This document shows, piece after piece, positions 50,804 through 60,090 of a stretch of DNA of 64,000 bases. Where the stretch lies: assembly GCA_037133095.1 (NCBI GenBank), contig JBAXOT010000005.1, forward strand, positions 37,867 through 101,866. The letters are read 5' to 3'. Under the pieces are notes generated by a model. It was not told where the DNA came from. It worked only from the letters and a program-made list of their open reading frames with translations, and did no database searches. How positions within the stretch are numbered: the stretch's first letter is position 1; every line of letters begins with the position of its first letter. Origin of the DNA: CAIMZW01 sp037133095 (lineage in GTDB: Bacteria > Actinomycetota > Actinomycetes > Nanopelagicales > Nanopelagicaceae). A program made the translations under genes and the position numbers.

Positions 50804-52333
50804 ATGGCGATCGCATCGGTTGCCGCAATCTCTCTCTTTGGTCTCGCCGGCGAAGTTGTCCAAGTAGAGGCCGATATCTCCGATGGAATTCCCAGTTATA
50901 TCTTGCTGGGATTGCCTGATGCGGCGCTCTCGGAATCCAAGGATCGAGTTCGATCGGCGATCGTGAATTCTGCCGAACCATGGCCTAATCGCCGGGTGAC
51001 CGTGGCGCTCTCACCGGCGTGGCTGCCGAAGAGCGGTTCAGGATTTGATCTTCCGATTGCGATCTCGCTCTTGCTTGCACAGGGCGCCATTTCTGAGTCT
51101 TCGACTCATCAATCGATTTTTCTCGCCGAACTCGGGTTGAATGGCGAACTGCGGCCAGTACGAGGAATATTGCCCGCTTTACTTGCCGCAAAAAGAATGG
51201 GATATACCAAGGCATATGTTGCCCGCGCGAATCGCATAGAGGCTGGTTTAGTAGAAGGGGTAGAAGTAATTCACGCGGCACACCTCAAGGAATTATTAGT
51301 AGTACTTCGTGGTGGGGTTCTGGATACGCAAATGGGGCAAGTCACGGGTGTGCCGGTGGTCGCAGGACGAAGTGCCGACCTATCGGATGTGGCCGGCCAG
51401 CCACAGGCGAGACGAGCCATGGAAATAGCCGCGGTGGGCGGCCATCATCTGCTCTTTATCGGTCCACCCGGAACTGGCAAGACCATGTTGGCCGAACGGA
51501 TTCCCTCCATTCTGCCTCCGCTGGATCGCGAAGGCGCTCTCGAGGTAGCCGCGATCGCTTCTATCGCTGGAAAATTTCTTGGCGCCACCGAGTTGCCCAC
51601 CCTGCCGCCTTTCCTTGCTCCTCATCACAGCGCAACTGCAGTGGCTATGGTCGGAGGAGGCAGCCACTTCATCAAACCTGGACTTTGTTCGCTGGCTCAT
51701 CGCGGCGTGCTCTTTATTGACGAGGCTCCTGAATGCTCTTCAGGTGTCTTAGATGCGCTGCGTCAGCCGCTTGAATCTGGGGCGGTGTCAATTTCGCGCG
51801 CGATCGGCAACGTCACCTACCCGGCCGAGTTTCTTTTGATCCTGGCGGCAAACCCATGTCCGTGTGGCCGTTATTCGGGGCGCGGACGGGGATGTACTTG
51901 TTCGGCGCTGCAGATTAGACGGTATTTACAACGGCTGTCTGGGCCGATTCTTGATCGCATAGATATTCGGGTGGTTGTTGAAACTCCAAGTCGAATCGAG
52001 ATGGCTCACACGGGGGGTGGCGAGCCCAGCGAATCAGTTCGTACTCGAGTGGTGGCGGCGCGAGAGAGAGCCACCGTGCGGTTTCAAGGTATGGGGTGGA
52101 AGTTGAATTCAAAGATTCCGCCGCGCGAATTGCGCCAACGCTTTACAGCGGAAAAGTCAGCGATGAATCTCTTGCATCAGAGATTGGAAAAGGAGGAGAT
52201 TTCGGCCCGCGGGTTTCACAAGATTTTGCGTGTTGCTTGGAGCATTGCCGATTTAGCCGAGCATGAACGACCCAATCTTGATGATGTGGAATTGGCGCTG
52301 CAATTCCGCCAATCTTTGGGGGAGTTTGTTTAA
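50804..52333 (+). CDS. comM: YifB/ComM family Mg-chelatase-like AAA+ ATPase
   Basis: 509 residues. The N-terminal ChlI-like domain ('IPSYILLGLPDAALSESKDRVRSAI') is followed by AAA+ with Walker A 'FIGPPGTGKTMLAER' (near 218), Walker B 'VLFIDEAPECSS', and a zinc-type Cys cluster 'CPCGRYSGRGRGCTCS'. A C-terminal Mg_chelatase_C region closes it. ComM is a hexameric helicase that promotes branch migration in natural transformation. It overlaps dprA by one base. Confidence 0.94.
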   Translation: MAIASVAAISLFGLAGEVVQVEADISDGIPSYILLGLPDAALSESKDRVRSAIVNSAEPWPNRRVTVALSPAWLPKSGSGFDLPIAISLLLAQGAISESSTHQSIFLAELGLNGELRPVRGILPALLAAKRMGYTKAYVARANRIEAGLVEGVEVIHAAHLKELLVVLRGGVLDTQMGQVTGVPVVAGRSADLSDVAGQPQARRAMEIAAVGGHHLLFIGPPGTGKTMLAERIPSILPPLDREGALEVAAIASIAGKFLGATELPTLPPFLAPHHSATAVAMVGGGSHFIKPGLCSLAHRGVLFIDEAPECSSGVLDALRQPLESGAVSISRAIGNVTYPAEFLLILAANPCPCGRYSGRGRGCTCSALQIRRYLQRLSGPILDRIDIRVVVETPSRIEMAHTGGGEPSESVRTRVVAARERATVRFQGMGWKLNSKIPPRELRQRFTAEKSAMNLLHQRLEKEEISARGFHKILRVAWSIADLAEHERPNLDDVELALQFRQSLGEFV

Positions 52334-53214
52334 TGGATTCTGAAGCTCTGGCGCGCCTTCGACTTTTCGCAGCCATCGAGGGTGGCAGCGTTCCGTGGAC
52401 TCGCCTGATTTCTGAACTTGGTGCAGAGGCAGTCGTTGAGTTAATTGAAGAATCGAATCCGCGAACATCAAGTGTCAATATTGGCTCGATTAAATCTCGA
52501 TTGGCCGCGTCTTCTGCTTCGGAATTAATAAGTGAAGTTGAAAGGGCTGGTGCTTTCTTTTTGCTGCCCACTGATCCTGATTGGCCAACTCAATTGAACG
52601 ATCTCGCAGCCTCGCCGATCGGACTAATGGTCAAAGGGAATCGAAGTTCACTCTCGCGGTTATCAAACTCACTGGCCATTGTTGGTACCAGAAATCCAAG
52701 CAATTATGGCAGTCGAATTGCTTCAGACTTTGCCTTTGGCGCTGGCGATCGTGGCTGGTCCGTTATTAGTGGTGGGGCATACGGCATCGACTCAGTGGCG
52801 CACAAGGGCGCGCTCCTGAATGAGGGAACAACGTGTGCTGTCCTCGCTTCTGGTTTCAATCAAAGTTATCCGGCTGGCAACCTCGGGCTTTTTGATGAGA
52901 TTTGTGAAGAAGGAGTTCTGATTTCAGAAGTCATGCCCCATGTCAGAGCCGAACCATTTAGATTTCTCACTCGCAATCGGTTGATCGCAGCGCTATCGCA
53001 GGCAACAATCGTGATTGAAGCCGCCTATCGGAGTGGATCGTTGCGAACAGCACGAGATGCCGCTGAAATTTTTCGCTACGTCTTTGCAGTTCCAGGACCC
53101 GTTACTTCACCCACCAGTGAAGGGTGCCATCGCCTCATAGCTGAGAGAAGCGCCGAACTGGTTACCTCGATTGCAGAGGTATTCGAGGTGGTCAGCCCGC
53201 TGAACGTAAAGTGA
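52333..53214 (+). CDS. dprA: DNA-processing protein DprA
   Basis: 293 residues. The Rossmann-type DprA core is seen in 'LAIVGTRNPSNYGSRIASDFAFG', 'VISGGAYGIDSVAHKGAL', 'VLASGFNQSYPAGNLGLFDEI', 'NRLIAALSQATIVIEAAYRSGSL' and 'FAVPGPVTSPTSEGCHRLI'. It loads RecA on incoming single-stranded DNA in transformation and is widely kept in bacteria regardless of competence. The N-terminal part is shorter and less conserved. Confidence 0.95.
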   Translation: MDSEALARLRLFAAIEGGSVPWTRLISELGAEAVVELIEESNPRTSSVNIGSIKSRLAASSASELISEVERAGAFFLLPTDPDWPTQLNDLAASPIGLMVKGNRSSLSRLSNSLAIVGTRNPSNYGSRIASDFAFGAGDRGWSVISGGAYGIDSVAHKGALLNEGTTCAVLASGFNQSYPAGNLGLFDEICEEGVLISEVMPHVRAEPFRFLTRNRLIAALSQATIVIEAAYRSGSLRTARDAAEIFRYVFAVPGPVTSPTSEGCHRLIAERSAELVTSIAEVFEVVSPLNVK

Positions 53215-53226
53215 GAGACTTATCCC

Positions 53227-54141
53227 ATGGACACTGACCTTCATCGCGCTGGATTTGTGGCGATTATTGGTCGGCCAAATACTGGAAAATCAACTTTAGT
53301 TAATGCCCTAGTCGGCAAAAAAATCGTTATTACTTCGCACCATCCAAATACCACCCGAAATCCTATTCGCGGAATTATCTCGCGCCCTGATTTTCAAATG
53401 ATTGTCGTCGATACGCCTGGTATCCATAAACCCAAGACGCTCTTGGGGACTCGCCTTAATGCCATGGTCACGGAAAATCTAGAGTCTGTAGACGCGGTTT
53501 TGATCTGCCTGCCCGCTGACGAGGCGATAGGTAAAGGGGATGAGTTCATTGCCCTGCAAGTTATTAAGCAACGTCACGTATTTATTGCGGTAACAAAAAT
53601 CGATCGAGTAAAACCCGAACAACTCATGGAGCATCTCTCGCAAGTTGCGGCATTCGCCACGCGATTGGGACTCAATGTTCAAGAAATAGTTCCGGTCTCA
53701 GCAAAACAGGAAGAGCAAACCGAACTCCTGCTCCAACTCCTTTCCGGCACCTTGCCCATCTCGCCTTCGCTCTATCCTGAGGACATCACCACGGATCAGG
53801 CTTCTGAATTAACCATTACCGAATTAATTCGCGAAGTTGCGATCGCGGATCTCTATGAGGAGTTACCGCACTCGGTCATGATTACGATTGACGAGATGAC
53901 ACTGCGAGAGGGCAAGAATTTCTATGACATTCATGCCACGATCCACGTCGAACGAGACAGCCAAAAATCCATCATCATTGGTCCGCAAGGAACCAGGCTG
54001 AAAGCAATTGGAATTAAATCTCGTCAGGCAATTGAATCTTTTCTAGATGCCAAAATTTATCTGGGCCTGCATGTGAAGATTTCCAAAGAGTGGCAGCGCG
54101 ATCCTAAAGCACTTGCCCGACTGGGATTTACTGAGCGCTAG
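53227..54141 (+). CDS. era: GTPase Era
   Basis: 304 residues. G1 is GRPNTGKSTL (near 15), G3 'VVDTPGIHKPK', G4 'AVTKIDRVKP' and G5 'PVSAKQEEQ'. The C-terminal KH domain carries 'SIIIGPQGTRLKAIGIKSRQAIESFL'. It binds 16S rRNA in 30S assembly. Its position after dprA is not its most common neighbourhood (recO or ybeY). The 3' end overlaps the convergent permease gene by 14 nt. Confidence 0.95.
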   Translation: MDTDLHRAGFVAIIGRPNTGKSTLVNALVGKKIVITSHHPNTTRNPIRGIISRPDFQMIVVDTPGIHKPKTLLGTRLNAMVTENLESVDAVLICLPADEAIGKGDEFIALQVIKQRHVFIAVTKIDRVKPEQLMEHLSQVAAFATRLGLNVQEIVPVSAKQEEQTELLLQLLSGTLPISPSLYPEDITTDQASELTITELIREVAIADLYEELPHSVMITIDEMTLREGKNFYDIHATIHVERDSQKSIIIGPQGTRLKAIGIKSRQAIESFLDAKIYLGLHVKISKEWQRDPKALARLGFTER

Positions 54142-55000
54142 ATGGAGATTTTCTGCTGGCAAAGTACGAACCGATTAAAACCAGTGGCAGTCCGAGAATA
54201 ATCCCTAAAGTCAACGGCTCGCTCAAAATAATAACGCCGAGAACTACCGCAAATGCAGTATTCACATAGGTGACCAAGGATGCACGGGCTGGACCAATAT
54301 CTCTCATCAGTGCGAAGAAGAAGATGAAGGCCAACGCAGTCGAGAAGAGACCAAGCGCAACGACGGCGGCAATTGCCTTCGCAGAGGGGAGGTTTGCAGG
54401 TGCCTGGACAATGGCAAAAGGCAGATAGAAAATGGCAGTTGCCAACATGGCAAAACCATTAATTGCCATACCGTCTACATGGGGAATTTTTTGATTGACT
54501 CGAATGGGCGCGTAGGCATAGCCCATCGAAGCCAACAGAATCATGCCAATACCCGCAACGCTCTGCTTCTGCGAGAAGCTTTCGATGCCCACCACTAAAA
54601 CCAAACCGACAAATCCAATGACCAAGCCAAAGATTCGCTTGCGTTGCCAGGCAGACCGATCCCCGTGAATTGAGGTGATTAACGTTGACCAAATAGGGAC
54701 GGTGGCAACTAAGAGCCCAGCCAACCCGGACGTTAGCTTTTGTTCTGCCGTCGTAATTAAAATCCAAGGACCGATCATTTCGACGAAGGCATAGGGCAGG
54801 ACATAACGCCAATTTTTGAGCGCACTTGTAAAACTGCCATCGCGCATCGCCAATGGGATGAGAATGGCGGCTCCGATAGCAACGCGAGCAAAAACGATAA
54901 CTGAAGGTTCGATCTCTTTAACCGCGACCTTTAAAAGCAGGTAGGGAAATCCCCAAAGCAGACCGACCGCCAGAAAATTGAAATAACTCTTACGAGACAT
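54128..55000 (-). CDS. EamA/DMT superfamily permease
   Basis: 290 residues from ATG 55000, four bases after the glgA stop, with AGGA inside the overlap; a longer frame reaches 55108 within glgA. Ten hydrophobic segments arranged as two EamA repeats: 'NFLAVGLLWGFPYLLLKVAV', 'GLAGLLVATVPIWSTLI', 'GMILLASMGYAYAPI' and 'ARASLVTYVNTAFAVVLGVI'. It likely exports small metabolites or amino acids; substrate unknown. Translationally coupled to glgA by position, without a known functional tie. Confidence 0.87.
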   Translation of the reverse strand: MSRKSYFNFLAVGLLWGFPYLLLKVAVKEIEPSVIVFARVAIGAAILIPLAMRDGSFTSALKNWRYVLPYAFVEMIGPWILITTAEQKLTSGLAGLLVATVPIWSTLITSIHGDRSAWQRKRIFGLVIGFVGLVLVVGIESFSQKQSVAGIGMILLASMGYAYAPIRVNQKIPHVDGMAINGFAMLATAIFYLPFAIVQAPANLPSAKAIAAVVALGLFSTALAFIFFFALMRDIGPARASLVTYVNTAFAVVLGVIILSEPLTLGIILGLPLVLIGSYFASRKSPSSAQ

Positions 55001-55004
55001 CTTC

Positions 55005-56159
55005 CTAGTTCCGTGCGGCGATGATGGACGAATAAAGCTGGATGGTCTGTTCCGCAATCGCGTCCCAACCAAAATGATTGATGGCGCGCTGGCGGCCGGC
55101 CTGGCCATAACGAGCTAACTTCGCTGGATCATTTACCATCTCCTGAATTCGATAAGAGAGTGCGGCTTCGAAGGCTGGGCCATCACCGTTGTAATCCACT
55201 AACTCGCCAGTTTCATTTTCGGCGACAACTTCTGGAATTCCGCCCACACGAGAAGCCAGAACTGCAGTTTGACAGGCCATTGCCTCGAGATTGACGATTC
55301 CCAGCGGTTCATAGACCGAAGGGCAGATAAATAGATCGGCACTGGAGAGCAGAACATTAAGTTCTGGTTGGGGCAACATCTTCTCTTGCCACCACACATT
55401 GGTTCTCGTGGCTTGGAGTTCGTGAATGAGCGCAGCAGTTTCGGCACCAATCGCGGGTTCGTCTGGACTGCCTGCGGCAATCATCAGCCCAATATCCGGG
55501 GCGACGTTCTTCCATGCTCGCAGCAAATGGCCCAAGCCTTTTTGTCGAGTAATGCGACCAACAAAGATGGCGTAACGACCATGAACTCCGAGCCGATCCA
55601 GCAGTTCTTGATCTTCGCGCGGCGAATACTTTTGTGTATCAACGCCGTTGAGGATGGTGTGAACTTTTGTCGGATCCAGCGCAGGGTAAGCCTTCAAGAT
55701 ATCGGTGCGCATACCGTTGCTGACGGCGATGATTGCGTCCGCGGCTTCGTAGGCAGTCTTTTCAGCCCAGGACGAGAGCCGATAGCCGCCGCCCAATTGT
55801 TCCGCTTTCCATGGGCGATCCGGTTCCAAGGAGTGGGCCGTGATGACGTGGGGAATTCCGTGCAACAACGACGCAAAATGGCCGGCCATGTTTGCATACC
55901 AGGTGTGGCTGTGGACCAGATCTACCTCGCCCAGAGATTGGGCAATCTCGATATCCGTAGCAAAGGCTTGGAGAGCTGGATTAAGTTGCTCTAACTCTTT
56001 GGGAAGTGCAAAGCCTTGTGCATCGACCCGTTGGGGACCAAAGCAGGAGACATCCACAGTGATTGACTTCTGGAGGGCTTGCGTCAGTTGAAGGGCATGA
56101 ACTCCTGCACCACCATAAATATTTGGTGGCCATTCTTTGGTTATTAACCCAACTCGCAT
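55005..56159 (-). CDS. glgA: glycogen synthase, Corynebacterium type (GlgA/GlgM)
   Basis: 384 residues; AAGGAAGG lies 6 nt before the ATG. GT4/GT5-like retaining glycosyltransferase: 'TKEWPPNIYGGAGVHALQLTQAL' N-terminal, 'DLVHSHTWYANMAGHF', 'VGRITRQKGLGHLLRAW', then the catalytic E-x7-E in 'YEPLGIVNLEAMAC'. In actinobacteria this enzyme uses ADP-glucose to make glycogen or alpha-maltose-1-phosphate. Divergent from glgC, the source of ADP-glucose. Confidence 0.93.
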   Translation of the reverse strand: MRVGLITKEWPPNIYGGAGVHALQLTQALQKSITVDVSCFGPQRVDAQGFALPKELEQLNPALQAFATDIEIAQSLGEVDLVHSHTWYANMAGHFASLLHGIPHVITAHSLEPDRPWKAEQLGGGYRLSSWAEKTAYEAADAIIAVSNGMRTDILKAYPALDPTKVHTILNGVDTQKYSPREDQELLDRLGVHGRYAIFVGRITRQKGLGHLLRAWKNVAPDIGLMIAAGSPDEPAIGAETAALIHELQATRTNVWWQEKMLPQPELNVLLSSADLFICPSVYEPLGIVNLEAMACQTAVLASRVGGIPEVVAENETGELVDYNGDGPAFEAALSYRIQEMVNDPAKLARYGQAGRQRAINHFGWDAIAEQTIQLYSSIIAARN

Positions 56160-56230
56160 TTTTTACCTTCCTTTATATGACACGTGACAAAACGAATTCA
56201 AAAACTCTATTGCGATTGCTAGACCAAGGG

Positions 56231-56242
56231 TATCGTTCGGGC
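56231..56242 (+). promoter_or_regulatory. leaderless -10 element of glgC
   Basis: TATCGT (56231-56236) and six bases before ATG 56243, with TTGCGA upstream. This decides the glgC start against the longer open frame. Confidence 0.6.
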
Positions 56243-57469
56243 ATGTCACGACAAGACCGTCCCCTAGGAATCGTTCTCGCCGGTGGCGAGGGCAAGCGTC
56301 TAATGCCCCTGACCGCCGACCGAGCCAAACCGGCAGTTCCGTTCGGTGGCGCATATCGCCTCATTGATTTCGTGCTCTCCAACTTGGTAAATGCCGATTT
56401 ACGAAAAATTGCAGTGCTGACCCAATACAAGTCTCATTCGCTCGACCGGCACATCACCACCACATGGCGAATGTCCACCTTGCTGGGAAACTATGTGACC
56501 CCGGTTCCGGCCCAACAGCGCCTTGGACCTCGGTGGTATACCGGCAGCGCCGATGCAATTTTGCAGAACTTTAATCTCATTCATGATGAAGACCCAAGGC
56601 ATGTTTTGGTTTTTGGCGCCGATCACGTCTATCGCATGGATCCCGAGCAGATGTTCCAATTCCATCTGGAAACTGGTGCTGGCGTTACCGTGGCTGCAAT
56701 TCGAGTGAAGCGGACCGAGGCGACGGAATTTGGCGTGATTGAACTGGCCGATGATGGCATCACGATCAAGGCCTTCCACGAAAAACCAGCCAACCCGCCA
56801 GGAATGCCAGGCAATCCCGATTACGCCTTGGTCTCCATGGGAAATTACATTTTTAAACGTGATGCGATGGAAGATGCGCTCATTGCCGACGCCGAAGATC
56901 TTGAAAGTCGCCACGATCTGGGTGGAAACATCATTCCGATGATGACCGCACAAGGTCTAGCGCGCGCCTACGATTTTGCCAACAATGTCGTCCCCGGCGA
57001 GACCGAGCGTGACAAAGGTTATTGGCGCGATGTAGGTAGCATCGACGCCTACTACGAGGCACACATGGACCTGGTCTCGATTCATCCAATTTTTAATTTG
57101 TATAACCGCGAATGGCCATTGCTGACAAATCCACCTTCACTTCCGCCTGCCAAGTTTTCCGAGAATGGTTCGGCGGTAGATTCGATTGTTGGTGCTGGTT
57201 CCATTATCGCCGGTGGACGAGTCGAACGAACGGTTGCATCCTTTGATGTTTCGGTGAATCCGAATGCCCTGGTGCAGGGATCGGTCTTAATGCCCTCAGT
57301 TCGAATTGGCGCCGGAGCCATTATTCGCAATGCCATCCTTGATAAGAATGTCATTGTCGAACCGGGCGCACAGGTCGGTGTTGATCATGAACGCGATCGA
57401 GCTCGTTTCACCATCTCCGAAGGCGGAATTGTCGTCGTCGGAAAAGGTGTGACCATCACTGCGTATTAG
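56243..57469 (+). CDS. glgC: glucose-1-phosphate adenylyltransferase
   Basis: 408 residues from ATG 56243. The pyrophosphorylase signature is 'GIVLAGGEGKRLMPLTADRAKPAVPFGG'. Substrate residues lie in 'RWYTGSADAILQN', 'FGADHVYRMD', 'EKPANPPGMP' and 'RDVGSIDAYYEAH', followed by a left-handed beta-helix ('GAGSIIAGGRVER', 'GAGAIIRNAILDKNVIVEPGAQVG'). It makes ADP-glucose for glycogen. The open frame extends 60 codons upstream into glgA territory but is not conserved in character. Confidence 0.96.
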   Translation: MSRQDRPLGIVLAGGEGKRLMPLTADRAKPAVPFGGAYRLIDFVLSNLVNADLRKIAVLTQYKSHSLDRHITTTWRMSTLLGNYVTPVPAQQRLGPRWYTGSADAILQNFNLIHDEDPRHVLVFGADHVYRMDPEQMFQFHLETGAGVTVAAIRVKRTEATEFGVIELADDGITIKAFHEKPANPPGMPGNPDYALVSMGNYIFKRDAMEDALIADAEDLESRHDLGGNIIPMMTAQGLARAYDFANNVVPGETERDKGYWRDVGSIDAYYEAHMDLVSIHPIFNLYNREWPLLTNPPSLPPAKFSENGSAVDSIVGAGSIIAGGRVERTVASFDVSVNPNALVQGSVLMPSVRIGAGAIIRNAILDKNVIVEPGAQVGVDHERDRARFTISEGGIVVVGKGVTITAY

Positions 57470-57514
57470 TCACAGGTCGCCCCTTCAGTTTCACGTCTAT
57501 CTCTGCTCTGCAGA

Positions 57515-57526
57515 TAGAGTGATGAA
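57515..57526 (+). promoter_or_regulatory. leaderless -10 element of the helicase gene
   Basis: TAGAGT (57515-57520), then exactly six bases and GTG 57527. Confidence 0.5.
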
Positions 57527-59554
57527 GTGAGCGATAAGACCGAGGAAATTCAGGCGCGGGTTCGCGCCGCTCTGGATGTCGCCGTTGCTGCAATTGGGGG
57601 AGAACCACGTGACGGCCAAATTGAAATGGCCGAGGCCGTGGCAAATGCCTTCTCCGATCGTCATCATCTTCTTGTTCAGGCCGGAACCGGCACTGGAAAA
57701 TCGTTAGCCTATTTAGTCCCGGCGTTAGTTCACGGCAAGAAAGTTCTGGTTGCGACTGCGACTTTGGCTTTGCAGAGGCAACTTGTCGAGCGCGACCTAC
57801 CCCGGATAAAAGATGCCTTGGAGAAGGAGCTCAAGCGCACTATTTCATTCGCCGTTTACAAAGGTAAAGGGAACTATCTGTGCTTGCAGAAAATGAACGC
57901 GGCGGGTTCAGATCCCGACGGCGAATTTCTTTTGGAGACCAGTGCCTTAGAGAAGGATTCAAAAAAGTTACGCGACTGGTCGCAAAAATCTGGCGTAACT
58001 GGAGATCGTGATGATGCACCTGAGGTGGATCGCCGGGTTTGGTACGCAAATTCGGTCTCCGGGCGCGAATGTGTCGGAGCCGATGAATGTCCCTTTGGGA
58101 AAGAATGTTTTTCCGTCATTGCAAAAGATAGGGCTTCGAAAGCAGACGTAGTCGTCACCAATCACACCTTGCTGGCGATTGAAATTGTGGACAATCATCC
58201 GATCTTGCCCGAGCGCGATGCCGTCATACTTGATGAAGCACATGAATTTATGGATCGAACCACGCAAGCAGTGACGGAGGAGTTATCCGCAAGTCGGATC
58301 GAGCGCGCTGCAAAGATGGCAAAGAAGCATGTGCCCAGTAAAGAGTCCGATGATTTTAATAAAGCGGCAGATGCATTGGCCGAGGCCATCACCGATTATG
58401 CAAACGACCTCAAACGTTCTGGCGCAACGGCGGGCAGGTTGGAAATATTGCCGGCTGAACTCGAGGCCCCGATTAGAAAAGTTCGAGAGACTTCACAAGC
58501 CGTAGTTGCTCTGATAAATGCCGACTCAGAAATCGTTGACTCCGATTCTGTGGCGGAAAGGGCGAGAGTTAAGGGTGCCACCAATGAGGTGACTCAAACC
58601 GCGATCAAGATGCTCAAACCTGGACATACACAGGTACTCTGGTTCGATCCAACGTTCTCTTCTTTTTATTTGGCACCGCTCGCCGTGTCATCCGTTCTTC
58701 GCAAGAACTTGTTGAGTCAGACGCCTGTGATTGCGACAAGTGCGACCCTTTCCGTTGGAAAGAGCTTTGATGCGATAGCCAAAAGTATTGGATTTTTGAA
58801 CTCTGAGCCCTCTGGAGAAGATGAAGAGGAGGAAGCACCCTGGGGCGTAGATCCCTCCAATGTTCAAATGTTGGATGTCGGGTCGCCCTTTGATTTTGCC
58901 AATCAAGGAATGCTCTATTTACCTAAACATCTTCCGGAGCCCGGTCGTGATGGTCCAGCGAAAGAAGCGCTGGTCGAATTGGGCGAACTCATCGAAGCCG
59001 CAGGCGGACGAACCCTCGCACTCTTTTCTTCGTGGCGCGGCGTGGAGATGGCCGATGCGCACCTTCGCAGCGTTCTCGCAGAATTGAAAATACCGATCAT
59101 CACTCAACGCCGCGGTGACAGTGTGGGCTCATTGGTGGATCGGTTTGCCAAAGAGCCGACCTCCATTTTGCTTGGCACGATTTCGTTGTGGCAAGGCATT
59201 GATGTCCCAGGTCCATCTTGCACTCTCGTGGCCATCGATCGAATTCCGTTTCCCCGGCCAGATGATCCGGTCATGAGTGCCAGAGCCGCAGAAGCCGATG
59301 CCTCAGGTGGCAGTGGATTTATGCAGGTTTCGTTGCCGCGCGCGGCCTTGTTGCTGGCACAGGGAACTGGTCGGCTGATTCGCTCGATTGACGATCGCGG
59401 GGTGGTTGCCATTCTTGATTCCCGAATCGTGACCAAGCGTTATGGGTCGGTTCTGCTCAATTCGATGCCACCTTTTTGGCGGACCAGCGATGGCAAAATA
59501 ATTAAAGAATCGCTACAACGACTCCACAAAGAGTTCTCGGAGTCTGACCAGTAA
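57527..59554 (+). CDS. dinG: ATP-dependent DNA helicase, DinG/YoaA (XPD-like) family
   Basis: 675 residues. Walker A is 'VQAGTGTGKSLAYL' near 50-63, the DEAH box is 'VILDEAHEFMD', and motif VI is 'QGTGRLIRS' near 610. Four Cys (119, 182, 188, 194) form the probable 4Fe-4S site of XPD-like helicases. Motif III/IV blocks include 'IATSATLSVGKSFD' and 'GTISLWQGIDVPG'. A 5'-3' helicase role in repair or R-loop removal is likely. The 3' end overlaps the convergent NUDIX gene by 42 nt. Confidence 0.92.
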   Translation: MSDKTEEIQARVRAALDVAVAAIGGEPRDGQIEMAEAVANAFSDRHHLLVQAGTGTGKSLAYLVPALVHGKKVLVATATLALQRQLVERDLPRIKDALEKELKRTISFAVYKGKGNYLCLQKMNAAGSDPDGEFLLETSALEKDSKKLRDWSQKSGVTGDRDDAPEVDRRVWYANSVSGRECVGADECPFGKECFSVIAKDRASKADVVVTNHTLLAIEIVDNHPILPERDAVILDEAHEFMDRTTQAVTEELSASRIERAAKMAKKHVPSKESDDFNKAADALAEAITDYANDLKRSGATAGRLEILPAELEAPIRKVRETSQAVVALINADSEIVDSDSVAERARVKGATNEVTQTAIKMLKPGHTQVLWFDPTFSSFYLAPLAVSSVLRKNLLSQTPVIATSATLSVGKSFDAIAKSIGFLNSEPSGEDEEEEAPWGVDPSNVQMLDVGSPFDFANQGMLYLPKHLPEPGRDGPAKEALVELGELIEAAGGRTLALFSSWRGVEMADAHLRSVLAELKIPIITQRRGDSVGSLVDRFAKEPTSILLGTISLWQGIDVPGPSCTLVAIDRIPFPRPDDPVMSARAAEADASGGSGFMQVSLPRAALLLAQGTGRLIRSIDDRGVVAILDSRIVTKRYGSVLLNSMPPFWRTSDGKIIKESLQRLHKEFSESDQ

Positions 59555-59983
59555 GAATGGCCAGGTAATTGCAAAACTTGGGTGCAACTCCATCTCCGCA
59601 ACTTCGTTGAAAGCGACCCAACTTACCTGTAGTGATTCATCATTCATTTCGTGGGCAACCAATGAATCATCAGCGCTCGCGATCACCGTGTCATATCGCC
59701 AATTTCCGTGGTCATCTTCAAATATTTCGACCGGGGTAACGTGCGCGGGATCGAGCCCGATCTCTTCCGCGGCTTCGCGCAGCGCGGCAGCTAAAACATT
59801 TTCGTGAGAATCACGCGCCCCGCCAGGAATCCCCCAGGTGTCACCGTTGTGAACCCACGGCGCTCGATGTTGCAGCAATACCTTTCCATCTCGGACCAGG
59901 AGCAGACCGGCCGCGCCATTTAGCCCCCAATGCCGATTCCCACATTGACATTCAATCCAGCCATCACCATCGTGGGAAACCAT
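59513..59983 (-). CDS. NUDIX hydrolase
   Basis: 156 residues from ATG 59983; an in-frame ATG at 60025 would add 14. The Nudix box is complete: G-G-A-R-D-S-H-E-N-x6-R-E-A-A-E-E-I-G-L near residues 65-85. An N-terminal 'CQCGNRHWGLNGAAGLLL' block with two Cys and a His is common in actinobacterial NUDIX proteins. It probably hydrolyses a nucleoside diphosphate derivative or oxidised nucleotide. Substrate not determinable. Overlaps the helicase end. Confidence 0.9.
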   Translation of the reverse strand: MVSHDGDGWIECQCGNRHWGLNGAAGLLLVRDGKVLLQHRAPWVHNGDTWGIPGGARDSHENVLAAALREAAEEIGLDPAHVTPVEIFEDDHGNWRYDTVIASADDSLVAHEMNDESLQVSWVAFNEVAEMELHPSFAITWPFLLVRLRELFVESL

Positions 59984-60090
59984 AAGGCTAGCGTGGCATG
60001 AATTCGAGATTTTTTCCCAACCCAAACGTTATCCACAAGGTGAAGTGCACGACCAAATCAATCGGTTGGCAACCCGCTAATTTGCCACCA

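Noticed and set aside
55368..55994. 208-codon open frame on the plus strand
   Set aside because: Antisense to glgA, no family features and no initiation signal.
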